A DNA stretch of 64,000 nucleotides from Thalassotalea marina (GTDB lineage: Bacteria > Pseudomonadota > Gammaproteobacteria > Enterobacterales > Alteromonadaceae). Location of the stretch: assembly GCF_014656435.1 (NCBI RefSeq), contig NZ_BNCK01000001.1:186001-250000 (forward strand). Reading direction: 5' to 3'. Below are positions 53,725-62,136 of this stretch, piece after piece. Below the pieces are notes generated by a model. The model ran no database searches. It had not been told where the DNA came from and worked only from the letters and a program-made list of their open reading frames with translations. Positions within the stretch are counted from its first letter, which is position 1. The number at the start of each line of letters is the position of its first letter. The translations under genes and the position numbers were made by a program.

Positions 53725-53771
53725 AGTTTAGTGGCGTCAAGCTACACCCTTCTTTCAAACAATGTACATGC

Positions 53772-53800
53772 TTGCAGATGATTAGAATAAATGTTCTAAT
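53772..53800 (+). promoter_or_regulatory. Sigma-70 promoter of the lysine-riboswitch operon
   Basis: TTGCAG (53772-53777), 17-base spacer, TCTAAT (53795-53800). Predicted start is near 53807, giving a leader of about 360 bases. A 20-bp inverted repeat ATTAGAA-N6-TTCTAAT (53781-53800) overlaps the spacer and -10 box and might be an operator. Confidence 0.6.
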
Positions 53801-53855
53801 ACTGTCGTCCCTATTCTAGGTTAGCAGCCCAATCGGCGCTGCTAACTGATCTAGG

Positions 53856-54022
53856 GCCAGAAGAGGTGCGTTAACTAGGTAGTTAATGGGAAGAGATCAA
53901 ACTCTGACGATCATTAACGAGGGAGTATAACGCCGAGGCAATAATGTATTTGATGACGTTATTGTCGGTTGTAGAGGTTGAATCCCTGCAATTGTCACCT
54001 TTTTAGGTGGAGAGCTTCTGGT
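53856..54022 (+). ncRNA. Lysine riboswitch aptamer (L box)
   Basis: The five-helix L-box layout is visible. P1: GCCAGAAG (53856-53863) with CTTCTGGT (54015-54022). The conserved AGAGGTGCG follows at 53862. P2: GTTAATG (53882-53888) with CATTAAC (53912-53918), then GGGAGTATAACGCCGAGGC, the conserved AGTA and GCCGA motifs. P3: CAATAA (53939-53944) with TTATTG (53959-53964). P4: region GTAGAGG/CCCTGC (53971-53989). P5: CACC (53996-53999) with GGTG (54006-54009). Class motifs match the lysine riboswitch as known from lysC and lysine transport genes. It precedes dapD and so should turn the operon down when lysine is high. Confidence 0.9.
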
Positions 54023-54167
54023 CTTTGTCTGCAAACTTGCCAATAAGTTGGTGAGTCAATGTCATGCAAAAGTCCTAAGTTCTCCTTACAACATGAAATT
54101 TGCATCAACCCCAAAATAGTTGGTTGATTGCTGTACGCTTTTTTAAGCGTTGACAAGATCTTGGAGT
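54023..54167 (+). promoter_or_regulatory. Expression platform of the lysine riboswitch
   Basis: The stretch contains CTCC (54082-54085), which could pair with the GGAG before the dapD start, and hairpins ATCAACC/GGTTGAT (54104-54128) and ACGCTT/AAGCGT (54135-54150). A T-run (54139-54144) lies inside the last one. No standard terminator with a T-run directly after it is seen, so control is more likely at translation, but a terminator form is not excluded. Confidence 0.45.
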
Positions 54168-54926
54168 ATGAGAGTAGTGAGTTGGCAAGAAACTTTAGCA
54201 CAATTAGAAGCAGGTACCGTTAGAGCGGCAAACAGAGACGACAATGGTCAGTGGCATGCTAATGTTGAAGTAAAAGAAGCGATTTTAGCGTCGTTTAAAG
54301 CAGGTGAAAATATCGCATTTGACGGTATATACCAAGGCTTTGTAGATAAACATAATTTACCTGCAAGACAATTTGAACCATCTCATGGCGTCAGAATGGT
54401 GCCGGGGGGCTCGTCTGTACGAACTGGTGCATATGTATCGTCAGGTGTCATCATTATGCCACCAGCTTACATCAATGTGGGTGCTTATGTTGATTCAGGC
54501 ACTATGGTTGATAGTCATGCCTTAATTGGTTCTTGTGCGCAAATTGGAAAAAATGTCCATGTTTCGGCTGCTGTTCAAATTGGTGGTGTATTGGAGCCAG
54601 TTGGTGCAAGCCCAGTCATTATAGAAGATGATGCATTTTTAGGTGCTGGCGTCGTTGTTGTTGAAGGTATTGTTGTTCGCAAAGGTGCAGTGTTAGCGCC
54701 AGGTGTTACTTTATCAGCATCGGTTCCTGTATACGACTGTGTGAACCAAGTCATGCTTGAAAAAGGCGCTGATATTCCAGAAAGAGCTGTTGTTGTACCT
54801 GGTACTCGTCCTGTCTCTGGTGATTGGGCACAAGCAAATGGTTTGAATATGGCGTGTGCTTTGATTGTTAAATATCGCGACGAACAAAGCGATGCGTCGT
54901 TAACGCTAGAAACACTATTACGTTAA
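54168..54926 (+). CDS. dapD: Short-form tetrahydrodipicolinate N-succinyltransferase (DapD)
   Basis: 252 residues from the ATG at 54168. The C-terminal two thirds is a left-handed beta helix of hexapeptide repeats: INVGAYVDSGTMVDSHALIGSCAQIGKNVHVSAAVQIGGVLEPVGASPVIIED, as in DapD. It transfers succinyl (or acetyl) to tetrahydrodipicolinate in lysine and diaminopimelate synthesis. E. coli DapD is 274 residues; this lacks part of the N-terminal helical domain. GGAG (54163-54166) is only one base before this ATG, so a GTG at 54177 is a possible true start. It lies behind a lysine riboswitch and 12 bases before the LysA-like gene. Confidence 0.9.
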   Translation: MRVVSWQETLAQLEAGTVRAANRDDNGQWHANVEVKEAILASFKAGENIAFDGIYQGFVDKHNLPARQFEPSHGVRMVPGGSSVRTGAYVSSGVIIMPPAYINVGAYVDSGTMVDSHALIGSCAQIGKNVHVSAAVQIGGVLEPVGASPVIIEDDAFLGAGVVVVEGIVVRKGAVLAPGVTLSASVPVYDCVNQVMLEKGADIPERAVVVPGTRPVSGDWAQANGLNMACALIVKYRDEQSDASLTLETLLR

Positions 54927-54938
54927 TTTGAGGTCGCT

Positions 54939-56183
54939 ATGTCCGCTTATACACCAGCTAACTGGTATCAACAATTTACTGCTAATCAACATTTAGTTGA
55001 CGCGGTTGAGCAACATCAACCTACTAATGAAAATGAATTAGCTTACTTTGTTTATGATCTTGATGCGCTAAAACAACACTTAGATGCACTACAAAAACAA
55101 AGTGTCATTAAGCTGTGGTATGCGGTAAAGGCCAATCCTTTATCGTCTATCATTCAAACGGTTAATGATGCAGGAATACAATTTGATGTTGCCAGTAGTG
55201 GTGAGTTAAATCAGGTGTTGAAGCAAGGCATAGCACCCGAACGCATTTTAAATACTGGCCCTGCCAAATCGAGAGCTCAACTTAAAGAGTTCTTGATTAA
55301 AGGGGTAAATACTTTTGTTGTTGAAAGCCCTAACCAGTTAATTTGGTTAGAGCAAGCAGCAGCGGAACTTGGTTTTAAACCTCAGGTGTTGTTGCGTGTA
55401 CAATTGCAATGGCCAGAAGGTGAGAAAAATCCTTTGGGGGGCAACCAAGTAACTCCATTTGGCATGTCAGTATCTGCTTGGCAAGATATCAAGGTTCATG
55501 ATTATCCTCATTTAGAATTAATAGGCCTACATATTTTCCAGTGGGGCAATATGTTGTCTAATGCAAAAATGTATGATTTGTGGCAGCAAATGATAGAACC
55601 TCTTGTTGGTTTAGCAAACAACATAGGAATGACCCTAAAAGTGCTAGACCTTGGTGGTGGTTTAGGTATTGACTATCTAGAGCAGGATCAAGCACTTTGC
55701 TGGCAAACCATAGTGCATGATCTTGCCGACATTAAAGCCAAAGCCAAGGTTGATGAGTTATGGCTCGAATTAGGCCGATTTGCTGTTGCCTCATGCGGTT
55801 ATTACGTGACAAATGTTGTAGATAAAAAAGCCAACTTTACTCAGCAGCAATTAGTACTTGCTGCAGGTATTAATCACCTGATCCGCCCAGCAATTACCGA
55901 GCAACCTTTTCCAGTGCGAATGGTTAGATATTCAGCTCAAGAGCAGAGTCATTTTGATTTGCACGGCCCGTTGTGCACCAGTATGGATAAACTAGGTCAT
56001 TTACCTTTGCCAACGGATGTTAATGTTGGCGACCAACTGATATTTGGCTATGTAGGGGCGTATGGCTTTACCGAAAGCATGCCGTTTTTCTTATGCCATC
56101 AATTACCTGCAGAGTATATTTTTCAGCAAGGGCAGATGATTGAAAAAAGACCTGCACGATCTGCCGATTGGTATTTAGCCTAA
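54939..56183 (+). CDS. LysA-like PLP-dependent decarboxylase (fold III)
   Basis: A 414-residue alanine-racemase-fold decarboxylase. YAVKANPLS carries the PLP lysine at about residue 64, LDLGGGLGIDY binds phosphate, and LELGRFAVASCGYYV and GPLCTSMDKLG are active-site segments, the last with the dimer cysteine. The substrate region reads GLHIFQWGNML in place of the usual HIGSQ of diaminopimelate decarboxylase. The fit to the lysine riboswitch and dapD suggests decarboxylation of a diaminopimelate-type compound to lysine, but a carboxy-polyamine or other acylated substrate is possible. Ribosome-binding site GAGG, 15 bases before the next gene. Confidence 0.82.
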   Translation: MSAYTPANWYQQFTANQHLVDAVEQHQPTNENELAYFVYDLDALKQHLDALQKQSVIKLWYAVKANPLSSIIQTVNDAGIQFDVASSGELNQVLKQGIAPERILNTGPAKSRAQLKEFLIKGVNTFVVESPNQLIWLEQAAAELGFKPQVLLRVQLQWPEGEKNPLGGNQVTPFGMSVSAWQDIKVHDYPHLELIGLHIFQWGNMLSNAKMYDLWQQMIEPLVGLANNIGMTLKVLDLGGGLGIDYLEQDQALCWQTIVHDLADIKAKAKVDELWLELGRFAVASCGYYVTNVVDKKANFTQQQLVLAAGINHLIRPAITEQPFPVRMVRYSAQEQSHFDLHGPLCTSMDKLGHLPLPTDVNVGDQLIFGYVGAYGFTESMPFFLCHQLPAEYIFQQGQMIEKRPARSADWYLA

Positions 56184-56198
56184 TTTTAAGAGAATTTT

Positions 56199-57326
56199 AT
56201 GACAAATTTTACGAAAGAAGTGATGCATGTTGGTGAAATGGCCAGCGGCGCAGCATTAACCGTACCTGTATACCGTATTAAAGGCGAAACGGGTGGTCGA
56301 AGTGTATATATACAGGCAAATATGCATGGTGCTGAAGTACAAGGTAATGCCGTAATATTTCAATTACTTGAACTACTTAGAGAAATAAAAGTTAACGGTG
56401 ATATTACACTCGTGCCATATGCTAACCCTGTCGGCTGCAACCATAAAAATGGTGAATATACCTTAGGACGATTTGATCCGATCACCGGTGTTAACTGGAA
56501 TCGCATGTATCATTTTGATGCAGATATTATCAAACCTTTTGTTCGTAAAAGCATTGGTCAAGACGATAAAACGATTGAGCAAAACTTCAAGGCATTGATG
56601 ATTAATAGCATCGAAAAGAAACTTGATCACAATAATTATGGCTTAACAACGGGTCAACGTATTGCCTATCAGTTGCAGCGTTTAGCACATCAAGCCGATA
56701 TTGTGCTTGATTTGCACACTGGGCCTATCTCAAGTAAGCACTTGTACTGTCCTGAATATGCACAAGAAAGTGCTTCGTATTTTGATATTCCACATACTTT
56801 ATTAATACCGAATGATTTTGCTGGTGCTTTAGATGAAGCGACCTTTTGTCCTTGGTGGCAATTACAAGAAGCGTTTGCTGAATTAGGCATTAATTTTTCG
56901 ATTAGTGCTGAACACCTAAATAAAGAAAGCTTTACGGTAGAATTGGGCTCTCAAGAGCAGATTGACTTAGATGTGGCATTAGAAGATGCAAAAAGTATTT
57001 TAAGTTACTTATCTTATAAAGGGGTGATTGACTCAAATGATTTTCAACCACAGTCAATGACTCGATACGCGTGTTATTTAAAAGACTATAAAGCGTATTA
57101 CTCCCCGATGGGCGGCATGGTAGATTATTTAGCAGAATTTGGTGAACCGTTAGCACCAGGTGAGCCATTGGCAAGAATTCTGCGCATGGATAATTATGGT
57201 GACGGTGAACCGCTACACTATTTATCGCTTGAAGAACCCGTGATCCCAATACTGCACTTTGCTTCGGCTAGTGTAAATCAGGGAACTGAGCTCTATAAAG
57301 TCTTTGCCAATTACTTTACGCTGTAA
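56199..57326 (+). CDS. M14-family deacylase (AstE/AspA-like succinyl-amino acid desuccinylase)
   Basis: A 375-residue zinc carboxypeptidase-like protein. The motif ANMHGAEVQGN near residues 41-51 supplies the first Zn histidine and glutamate, and VLDLHTGP near residue 170 the second histidine; the acid-base glutamate is likely in FTVELGSQEQ. It is in the succinylglutamate desuccinylase/aspartoacylase family. Standard bacteria remove succinyl from N-succinyl-diaminopimelate with DapE, an unrelated M20 enzyme. Its place after dapD and a LysA-like gene, under a lysine riboswitch, suggests it does the same job. No close assignment is certain. Confidence 0.8.
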   Translation: MTNFTKEVMHVGEMASGAALTVPVYRIKGETGGRSVYIQANMHGAEVQGNAVIFQLLELLREIKVNGDITLVPYANPVGCNHKNGEYTLGRFDPITGVNWNRMYHFDADIIKPFVRKSIGQDDKTIEQNFKALMINSIEKKLDHNNYGLTTGQRIAYQLQRLAHQADIVLDLHTGPISSKHLYCPEYAQESASYFDIPHTLLIPNDFAGALDEATFCPWWQLQEAFAELGINFSISAEHLNKESFTVELGSQEQIDLDVALEDAKSILSYLSYKGVIDSNDFQPQSMTRYACYLKDYKAYYSPMGGMVDYLAEFGEPLAPGEPLARILRMDNYGDGEPLHYLSLEEPVIPILHFASASVNQGTELYKVFANYFTL

Positions 57327-57352
57327 AAAAAACGCCCATTAGGGCGTTTATT
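57324..57352. terminator. Bidirectional terminator after the lysine operon
   Basis: AACGCCC (57331-57337) and GGGCGTT (57342-57348) with a 4-base loop, an A-run before it and T-rich sequence after it. On the minus strand it ends the darP transcript. Confidence 0.85.
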
Positions 57353-57370
57353 TATTGTATAAATTGACCT

Positions 57371-57886
57371 TTATTGAGCGAACTGCTTGATGTAAGCAAA
57401 CAACTCTTTGTAGTATTTGCCTTTGGCATCGGCTTTTACTTCTTTACTTGCTTGTCTAACAAGTTGTCTTAGCTTTTGACGTTCCATAGCAGGATATTCA
57501 TCAAGTGTGGATTCTATTTCAGCATTACCGTTGGCAATTAAAGCATCGCGTTTTACTTCTAATAGATGAAACTTAGTTGTATCTTGCTGGTGCTTGTTTG
57601 CCATTACATCTAATGCATGGTTTATAGGATCCATGTCAGTTTCTAATAGTACCTTTGACATAAAGCGTACATGACGACGCAATGCTTCAGGCTTATTTTT
57701 AATTTTGTCAGCTAATACGAGTGCCTCTAGTAGTTCTTCAGTAAACGGAACTTTGGCACGCTCAGCTTTTGACAATTTAACTAATTTGTAAGCAAAATCT
57801 TGTAGCGCAAGCATTTCACGCTTTATTTCAGATTTACTTTTATAATCTTCATCGAATTCGTCGATATCGTGGTTATAGTCAGGCAT
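57371..57886 (-). CDS. darP: Ribosome-associated protein DarP (YjgA, DUF615)
   Basis: 171 residues from the ATG at 57886. The acidic start (DYNHDIDEFDEDYKSKSEIKRE) and the helical body, with ALRRHVRFMSKVLLETDMDPINHALD, match YjgA/DarP, a factor in late 50S assembly. A frame to 57970 adds 28 unlikely residues. It is divergent from pmbA, as in E. coli, with about 100 bases between them. Confidence 0.92.
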   Translation of the reverse strand: MPDYNHDIDEFDEDYKSKSEIKREMLALQDFAYKLVKLSKAERAKVPFTEELLEALVLADKIKNKPEALRRHVRFMSKVLLETDMDPINHALDVMANKHQQDTTKFHLLEVKRDALIANGNAEIESTLDEYPAMERQKLRQLVRQASKEVKADAKGKYYKELFAYIKQFAQ

Positions 57887-57990
57887 AATAACTAAATTAA
57901 CATCAATTTGTGTATAGTATACAACAAGCACTAACAGGCCACTAGCGTCCATGTGCGGTTGTTGTCGCAATAAATAGAGTATTTTACTGG

Positions 57991-59334
57991 ATGAGTGAAA
58001 CGAATAGTATTCCTGAACAAATGAAGCAGGTAGAACAACGAGTCAGTGAGGTATTAACACTGGCTAAGTCGATAGGGGCTGATGGTGCAGAGGTTGCCAT
58101 GAGTCGTCAACAAGGATTAAGCGTCTCAACACGGTTAGGTGAAGTAGAAACCGTTGAGTTTACCAGTGACGGTGCTTTAGGAATTACCGTTTATCAGCAA
58201 GGTAGAAAAGGCAGCGCGTCGACAGCTGATCTATCGGAAAAGGCTTTGCACCAAGCGGTTCAGGCGGCGATAAATATCGCTAAATATACCTCTGTTGATC
58301 AATGTTCTGGTTTAGCTGATGCAGAACTATTAGCAAAAAATCCACCTGATTTAGATCTATACCACCCCAAGGCACTTTCTACTGACCAAGCAATCGCTAT
58401 TGCCACTGAATGTGAAGAAGCGGGGCTTAAAGCTGATGCTCGCATCACAAACTCAGACGGCGCAACATTGGCAAGCTTTGAAGGCTTTAAAGTATATGGT
58501 AATACCCACGGACAACTTGTCGGCTATCCGAGTTCTAGGCACAGCCTAAGTTGTGTGATGATTGCTCAAGAAGGCGACGACATGCAGCGCGATTACGACT
58601 ATGCCGTAAATCGTGATTTTGAGTTGTTAAAAGCACCTGTTGAGATTGGTCAAAAGGCAGCTCGTGAAGTTTTATCGCGATTAAATGCTCGAAAAATTAA
58701 TACTTGTAAAGTACCCGTGATGTTTCATTCCGATATCGCCAATACTTTTTGGGGGCATTTGATAGCAGCGATAAGCGGTGGCAATTTGTATCGAAAATCA
58801 TCATTTTTACTTGATGCAATTGGTCAGCAAATCTTCCCTGAGTTTTTAACCATCAACGAGTTACCACATATCAAGAAAGGGCTAGCCAGTAGTGCATTTG
58901 ATAGTGAAGGTGTCGCAACAAAAGACAGAGATATTATTGTTAATGGTTGCCTAGAGACCTACCTACTTACCAGTTATTCTGCTCGTAAGTTAGGTTTACA
59001 AACAACAGGTCATGCCGGTGGAATTCACAACTGGGTTGTTTCTGCTAATGGCGGTGACTTTGAGCAAATGTTAAAAGCGTTAGGAACTGGTTTATTGGTA
59101 ACAGAGCTAATGGGGCAGGGCGTTAATGTTGTTAACGGCGACTATTCACGTGGTGCTGCAGGCTTCTGGGTTGAAAATGGTCAGATTCAATACCCTGTAT
59201 CTGAGGTAACTATCGCCGGCAATTTAGCCGATATGTTTAAAAATATAGTATCAGTCGGTAGCGACTTTGATGTGCGCGGCGCTATTCGCACTGGTTCTAT
59301 TTTAGTTGAACAAATGCAAGTTGCAGGCAGTTAA
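57991..59334 (+). CDS. pmbA: Metalloprotease PmbA (TldE)
   Basis: A 447-residue protein, the TldE half of the TldD/TldE heterodimer. It shows SIGADGAEVAMSRQQGLSVSTR at the start, GITVYQQGRKGSAST, and KVPVMFHSDIANTFWGHLIAAISGG, and ends with GSILVEQMQVAG. TldE itself lacks the zinc-binding histidines of TldD. The pair degrades small peptides and processes microcins and CcdA. TldD is not in this window. Confidence 0.95.
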   Translation: MSETNSIPEQMKQVEQRVSEVLTLAKSIGADGAEVAMSRQQGLSVSTRLGEVETVEFTSDGALGITVYQQGRKGSASTADLSEKALHQAVQAAINIAKYTSVDQCSGLADAELLAKNPPDLDLYHPKALSTDQAIAIATECEEAGLKADARITNSDGATLASFEGFKVYGNTHGQLVGYPSSRHSLSCVMIAQEGDDMQRDYDYAVNRDFELLKAPVEIGQKAAREVLSRLNARKINTCKVPVMFHSDIANTFWGHLIAAISGGNLYRKSSFLLDAIGQQIFPEFLTINELPHIKKGLASSAFDSEGVATKDRDIIVNGCLETYLLTSYSARKLGLQTTGHAGGIHNWVVSANGGDFEQMLKALGTGLLVTELMGQGVNVVNGDYSRGAAGFWVENGQIQYPVSEVTIAGNLADMFKNIVSVGSDFDVRGAIRTGSILVEQMQVAGS

Positions 59335-59352
59335 GCTGCCAATACTAAAATT

Positions 59353-59379
59353 AAAAAAGGGCCATAGAGGCCCTTTTTT
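59353..59379. terminator. Bidirectional terminator between pmbA and mgtE
   Basis: AAAAAAGGGCC (59353-59363) and GGCCCTTTTTT (59369-59379) with a 5-base loop. Confidence 0.92.
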
Positions 59380-59406
59380 AATTGGATGACTTTTCGCTGT
59401 TAATCG

Positions 59407-60768
59407 TTAATATCCGATAAGTAAGGTTGCAGTGCCTAGGAAGGCAAAAATTCCAACAACATCAGTGACCGTTGTAAGAATAACGCTACCTGCAAGCGCT
59501 GGATCAATTTTCATGCGCTTTAACATAAGTGGAATGGTTACGCCGGCAATCCCAGCCGCCGTCATATTCATCAACATGGCAAAGGCAATTATCCCTGCTA
59601 GCGTCATGTCTTGCTTCCAAACACCTACAACAGCGGCGATGAGTAATGCCCAAATAACGCCGTTTAAAAAGCCCACGGCGAGCTCTTTGTATAACAGCGC
59701 CTTGGCGTTACTATCACCAACGTGACCTAGTGCTAAACCACGAATGACTAAGGTTAACGTTTGATTACCTGCTACGCCTCCCATCGAAGGAACTAGGGTA
59801 TTTAAAATCGCCAAAATGGTTAGCTGGCTTAATATATCCTCGAACATGTTTGAAACAACCACGGCAAAAATGGCCGTGATTAAGTTTACGCCTAACCAAA
59901 CTGAACGTTGTTGTGTACTTTTAAGGATAGGAGCAAAGGTATCGGCTTCATCATCTAAACCCGCCATACTCATCATGGAGTGCTCTGCTTCTTCACGAAT
60001 AATATCAACAACGTCATCTACAGTGATACGACCGAGTAGTCGGCCGTCATCATCAACGACAGGCGCAGAAAACCAGTCGTAGCGTTCAAATAGTTGCGCT
60101 ACTTCGGTTTCGGGTAACTTGGCATTAACCGCTTGGATATCTTCGTCAATCAAGGCGGAGATACCAACCTCAGGCTTTGCCGTCACTAATTTAGCAAGTG
60201 CAACAGAGCCTATAAAATGGTCTTGCCTATCAACAACATAAAATGAGTCCGTAGATTCTGGCAACTCCCCCTTAAGGCGCAAGTATCTTAAAACAACATC
60301 GACCGTGACATCGGCGCGTATCGTGATGGTATCGGTATTCATGATACCACCAGCGGTGTCTTCTTCGTAAGATAGTGCTTGCTCTACCCGGCCTCTGTCT
60401 TGTGAGTCCATCGAATTAAGTACTTGGCGATAGACGCTATCGGGCAAGGCACGTAATACTTCTGCAATATCGTCAACATCCATGCCTTCCGTAACTTCTG
60501 CCAGCTTTTCCGGGCGCATGGTTTTGAGAATGCCTTTACGTACTTCTTCGTTTAGTTCTTCAAGTACGTCACCGTGATGATCTGTGTCGATAAGCTGCCA
60601 CAACACAGTACGGGTTTTTGTAGGGGAGGACTCAAGTAGTAGTGCTAAATCATAAGCAGGAAGGTCTTGTAGCAGTTTTCTAACATGCACAAACATACCG
60701 CTACCAAGTGCTTCATTAACTTGTTGCAGTCGTAATTGGCTGTAATCTTGATCTGAAATTTCCGGCAT
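59407..60768 (-). CDS. mgtE: Magnesium transporter MgtE
   Basis: 453 residues from the ATG at 60768, which follows CAGGGT; a GTG 24 bases upstream is an alternative. The N-terminal superhelical domain (residues about 20-130) is followed by two CBS domains (with DTAGGIMNTDTITI and WFSAPVVDDDGRLLGRITVDDVVD) and five transmembrane helices, with VPSMGGVAGNQTLTLVIRGLALG, the conserved pore region, present in full. The channel is closed by cytoplasmic Mg2+. It lies after npr on the same strand, with 220 bases between. Confidence 0.95.
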   Translation of the reverse strand: MPEISDQDYSQLRLQQVNEALGSGMFVHVRKLLQDLPAYDLALLLESSPTKTRTVLWQLIDTDHHGDVLEELNEEVRKGILKTMRPEKLAEVTEGMDVDDIAEVLRALPDSVYRQVLNSMDSQDRGRVEQALSYEEDTAGGIMNTDTITIRADVTVDVVLRYLRLKGELPESTDSFYVVDRQDHFIGSVALAKLVTAKPEVGISALIDEDIQAVNAKLPETEVAQLFERYDWFSAPVVDDDGRLLGRITVDDVVDIIREEAEHSMMSMAGLDDEADTFAPILKSTQQRSVWLGVNLITAIFAVVVSNMFEDILSQLTILAILNTLVPSMGGVAGNQTLTLVIRGLALGHVGDSNAKALLYKELAVGFLNGVIWALLIAAVVGVWKQDMTLAGIIAFAMLMNMTAAGIAGVTIPLMLKRMKIDPALAGSVILTTVTDVVGIFAFLGTATLLIGY

Positions 60769-60991
60769 ATTGCTACCCTGTGCCGTTACCACACAAAACT
60801 TGAAAATGAAATTCGAAAATAGAAGACGCTGAGAGTATGCGTTTATTATTTTCTAGTGCATGGCTTATAAGTTTATCTCAACTATCTGGTTTTATCAGCT
60901 TTTTTCTGAGATAACTTAAGATTAAATTTGAAAACGTGTTTGAGTTAGGAGGGAGTAAATAAAACTAGAGGTGAACTGGTCGGTTAACCAA

Positions 60992-61267
60992 TCATTCATC
61001 CTCTTCAAATTTATCGGTAAATAACTGGCAAACTTGAGTAAGTGCTTGCTCTGCTTCTTGTCCTTTTGTAATGACGGTAACAACCTTTCCTTTGCCACCG
61101 GCCAATAACATTAAGCCCATAATGCTGCTTGCATCAGCTTCTTTATCACCTAATTTAACCGTTACCTGCGCATCAAACTTTTGCGTTAACTGGGCAAGTT
61201 TGGTGGCAGCTCTTGCATGTAAACCAAGTTTATTAGAGATAAGCACTTCGCGAGTAAATTCGTTCAT
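60992..61267 (-). CDS. ptsO: PTS-Ntr phosphocarrier NPr (HPr family)
   Basis: A 91-residue HPr-like protein with KLGLHARAATKL, phospho-accepting His17, and SSIMGLMLLAGGKGK at the regulatory region. The Ser/Met pattern is closer to NPr than HPr. It receives phosphate from PtsP and passes it to PtsN. It lies one base after rapZ in the rpoN cluster, so it is likely co-transcribed. Confidence 0.93.
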   Translation of the reverse strand: MNEFTREVLISNKLGLHARAATKLAQLTQKFDAQVTVKLGDKEADASSIMGLMLLAGGKGKVVTVITKGQEAEQALTQVCQLFTDKFEEDE

Positions 61268-61268
61268 A

Positions 61269-62123
61269 TTAGGTGCTCGCTACCGTGAGGTCTCTATGTC
61301 TTGCTTGAACTTCAGGTCGCTCTTTTTTAAGATTTGCAGCTAAGATTTCAGCAATATAAACCGAGCGGTGTTTGCCGCCTGTACAACCTATTGCAATGGT
61401 GATGTAACTACGGTTATTTCGCTCTAAATGCGGCAACCATGTCATCATAAAGCTGTTGATTTGCCATATAAACTTCGTCACGATAGCTTGACTGGCTAAG
61501 AAGTCTTTAACGGGTTGGTCTAAACCTGTAAACGGCTTAAGCTCCTTCTCCCAAAAAGGGTTCGGTAAGAACCTAGCGTCAAATACAAAGTCAGCATCTT
61601 TAGGTAAACCGTGTTTAAAGCCAAAAGATTCAAATACCACCACCATAGTACCTGTTTTTTTACCGAGTATACGTTCACGAATAAGGTCGGCAAGTTGATG
61701 TGGGGTTAGCTGGCTAGTATTAATATATAAGTTCGCGCGCGATGAAATTGGTTCGAGTAATTTTTTCTCTAACGTCATCGCTTGATCTAATGCAATATTT
61801 TGTTTTATCAGAGGATGCAAACGTCGCGTTTCGCTAAAGCGTCTTATCAGATCACTATCGTCAGCATCTAAATAAACAATACTTAATTCAACGGCTGATG
61901 GCAGATAATCAAGTATTTCAGAAACGTCTGTAGGTTCCGCTGGTAAGTTACGAACGTCTAAGCTCACTGCTACGGTTTCGTAATCATTAATGACGGTATG
62001 CGTAAGTGCAGGCAATAGGTTGACTGGAATATTGTCTACACAATAGTAGCCTAGATCTTCCAATACTCTTAATGCAACAGTTTTTCCCGAGCCTGAACGG
62101 CCACTTACTATGGTGAGTTTCAT
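61269..62123 (-). CDS. rapZ: RNase adapter protein RapZ
   Basis: A 284-residue P-loop protein with GRSGSGKT (Walker A) at residues 8-15 and DLGYYCVDNIPVNLLP, and a C-terminal domain with IGCTGGKHRSVYIAE, which binds glucosamine-6-phosphate and RNA. In E. coli it brings GlmZ sRNA to RNase E and tunes cell wall amino sugar supply. Third-last gene of the rpoN cluster. It is fully typical. Confidence 0.96.
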   Translation of the reverse strand: MKLTIVSGRSGSGKTVALRVLEDLGYYCVDNIPVNLLPALTHTVINDYETVAVSLDVRNLPAEPTDVSEILDYLPSAVELSIVYLDADDSDLIRRFSETRRLHPLIKQNIALDQAMTLEKKLLEPISSRANLYINTSQLTPHQLADLIRERILGKKTGTMVVVFESFGFKHGLPKDADFVFDARFLPNPFWEKELKPFTGLDQPVKDFLASQAIVTKFIWQINSFMMTWLPHLERNNRSYITIAIGCTGGKHRSVYIAEILAANLKKERPEVQARHRDLTVAST

Positions 62124-62136
62124 TAATAATGTCCGT

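Noticed and set aside
53995-54201. Minus-strand frame of 68 codons over the riboswitch
   Set aside because: It is antisense to the aptamer and dapD start and looks like chance.
54939-56183. Reading the LysA-like gene as the exosortase A-associated decarboxylase
   Set aside because: A PEP-CTERM gene is in the window, but this gene is 42 kb away, is under a lysine riboswitch and follows dapD; no exosortase locus is seen.
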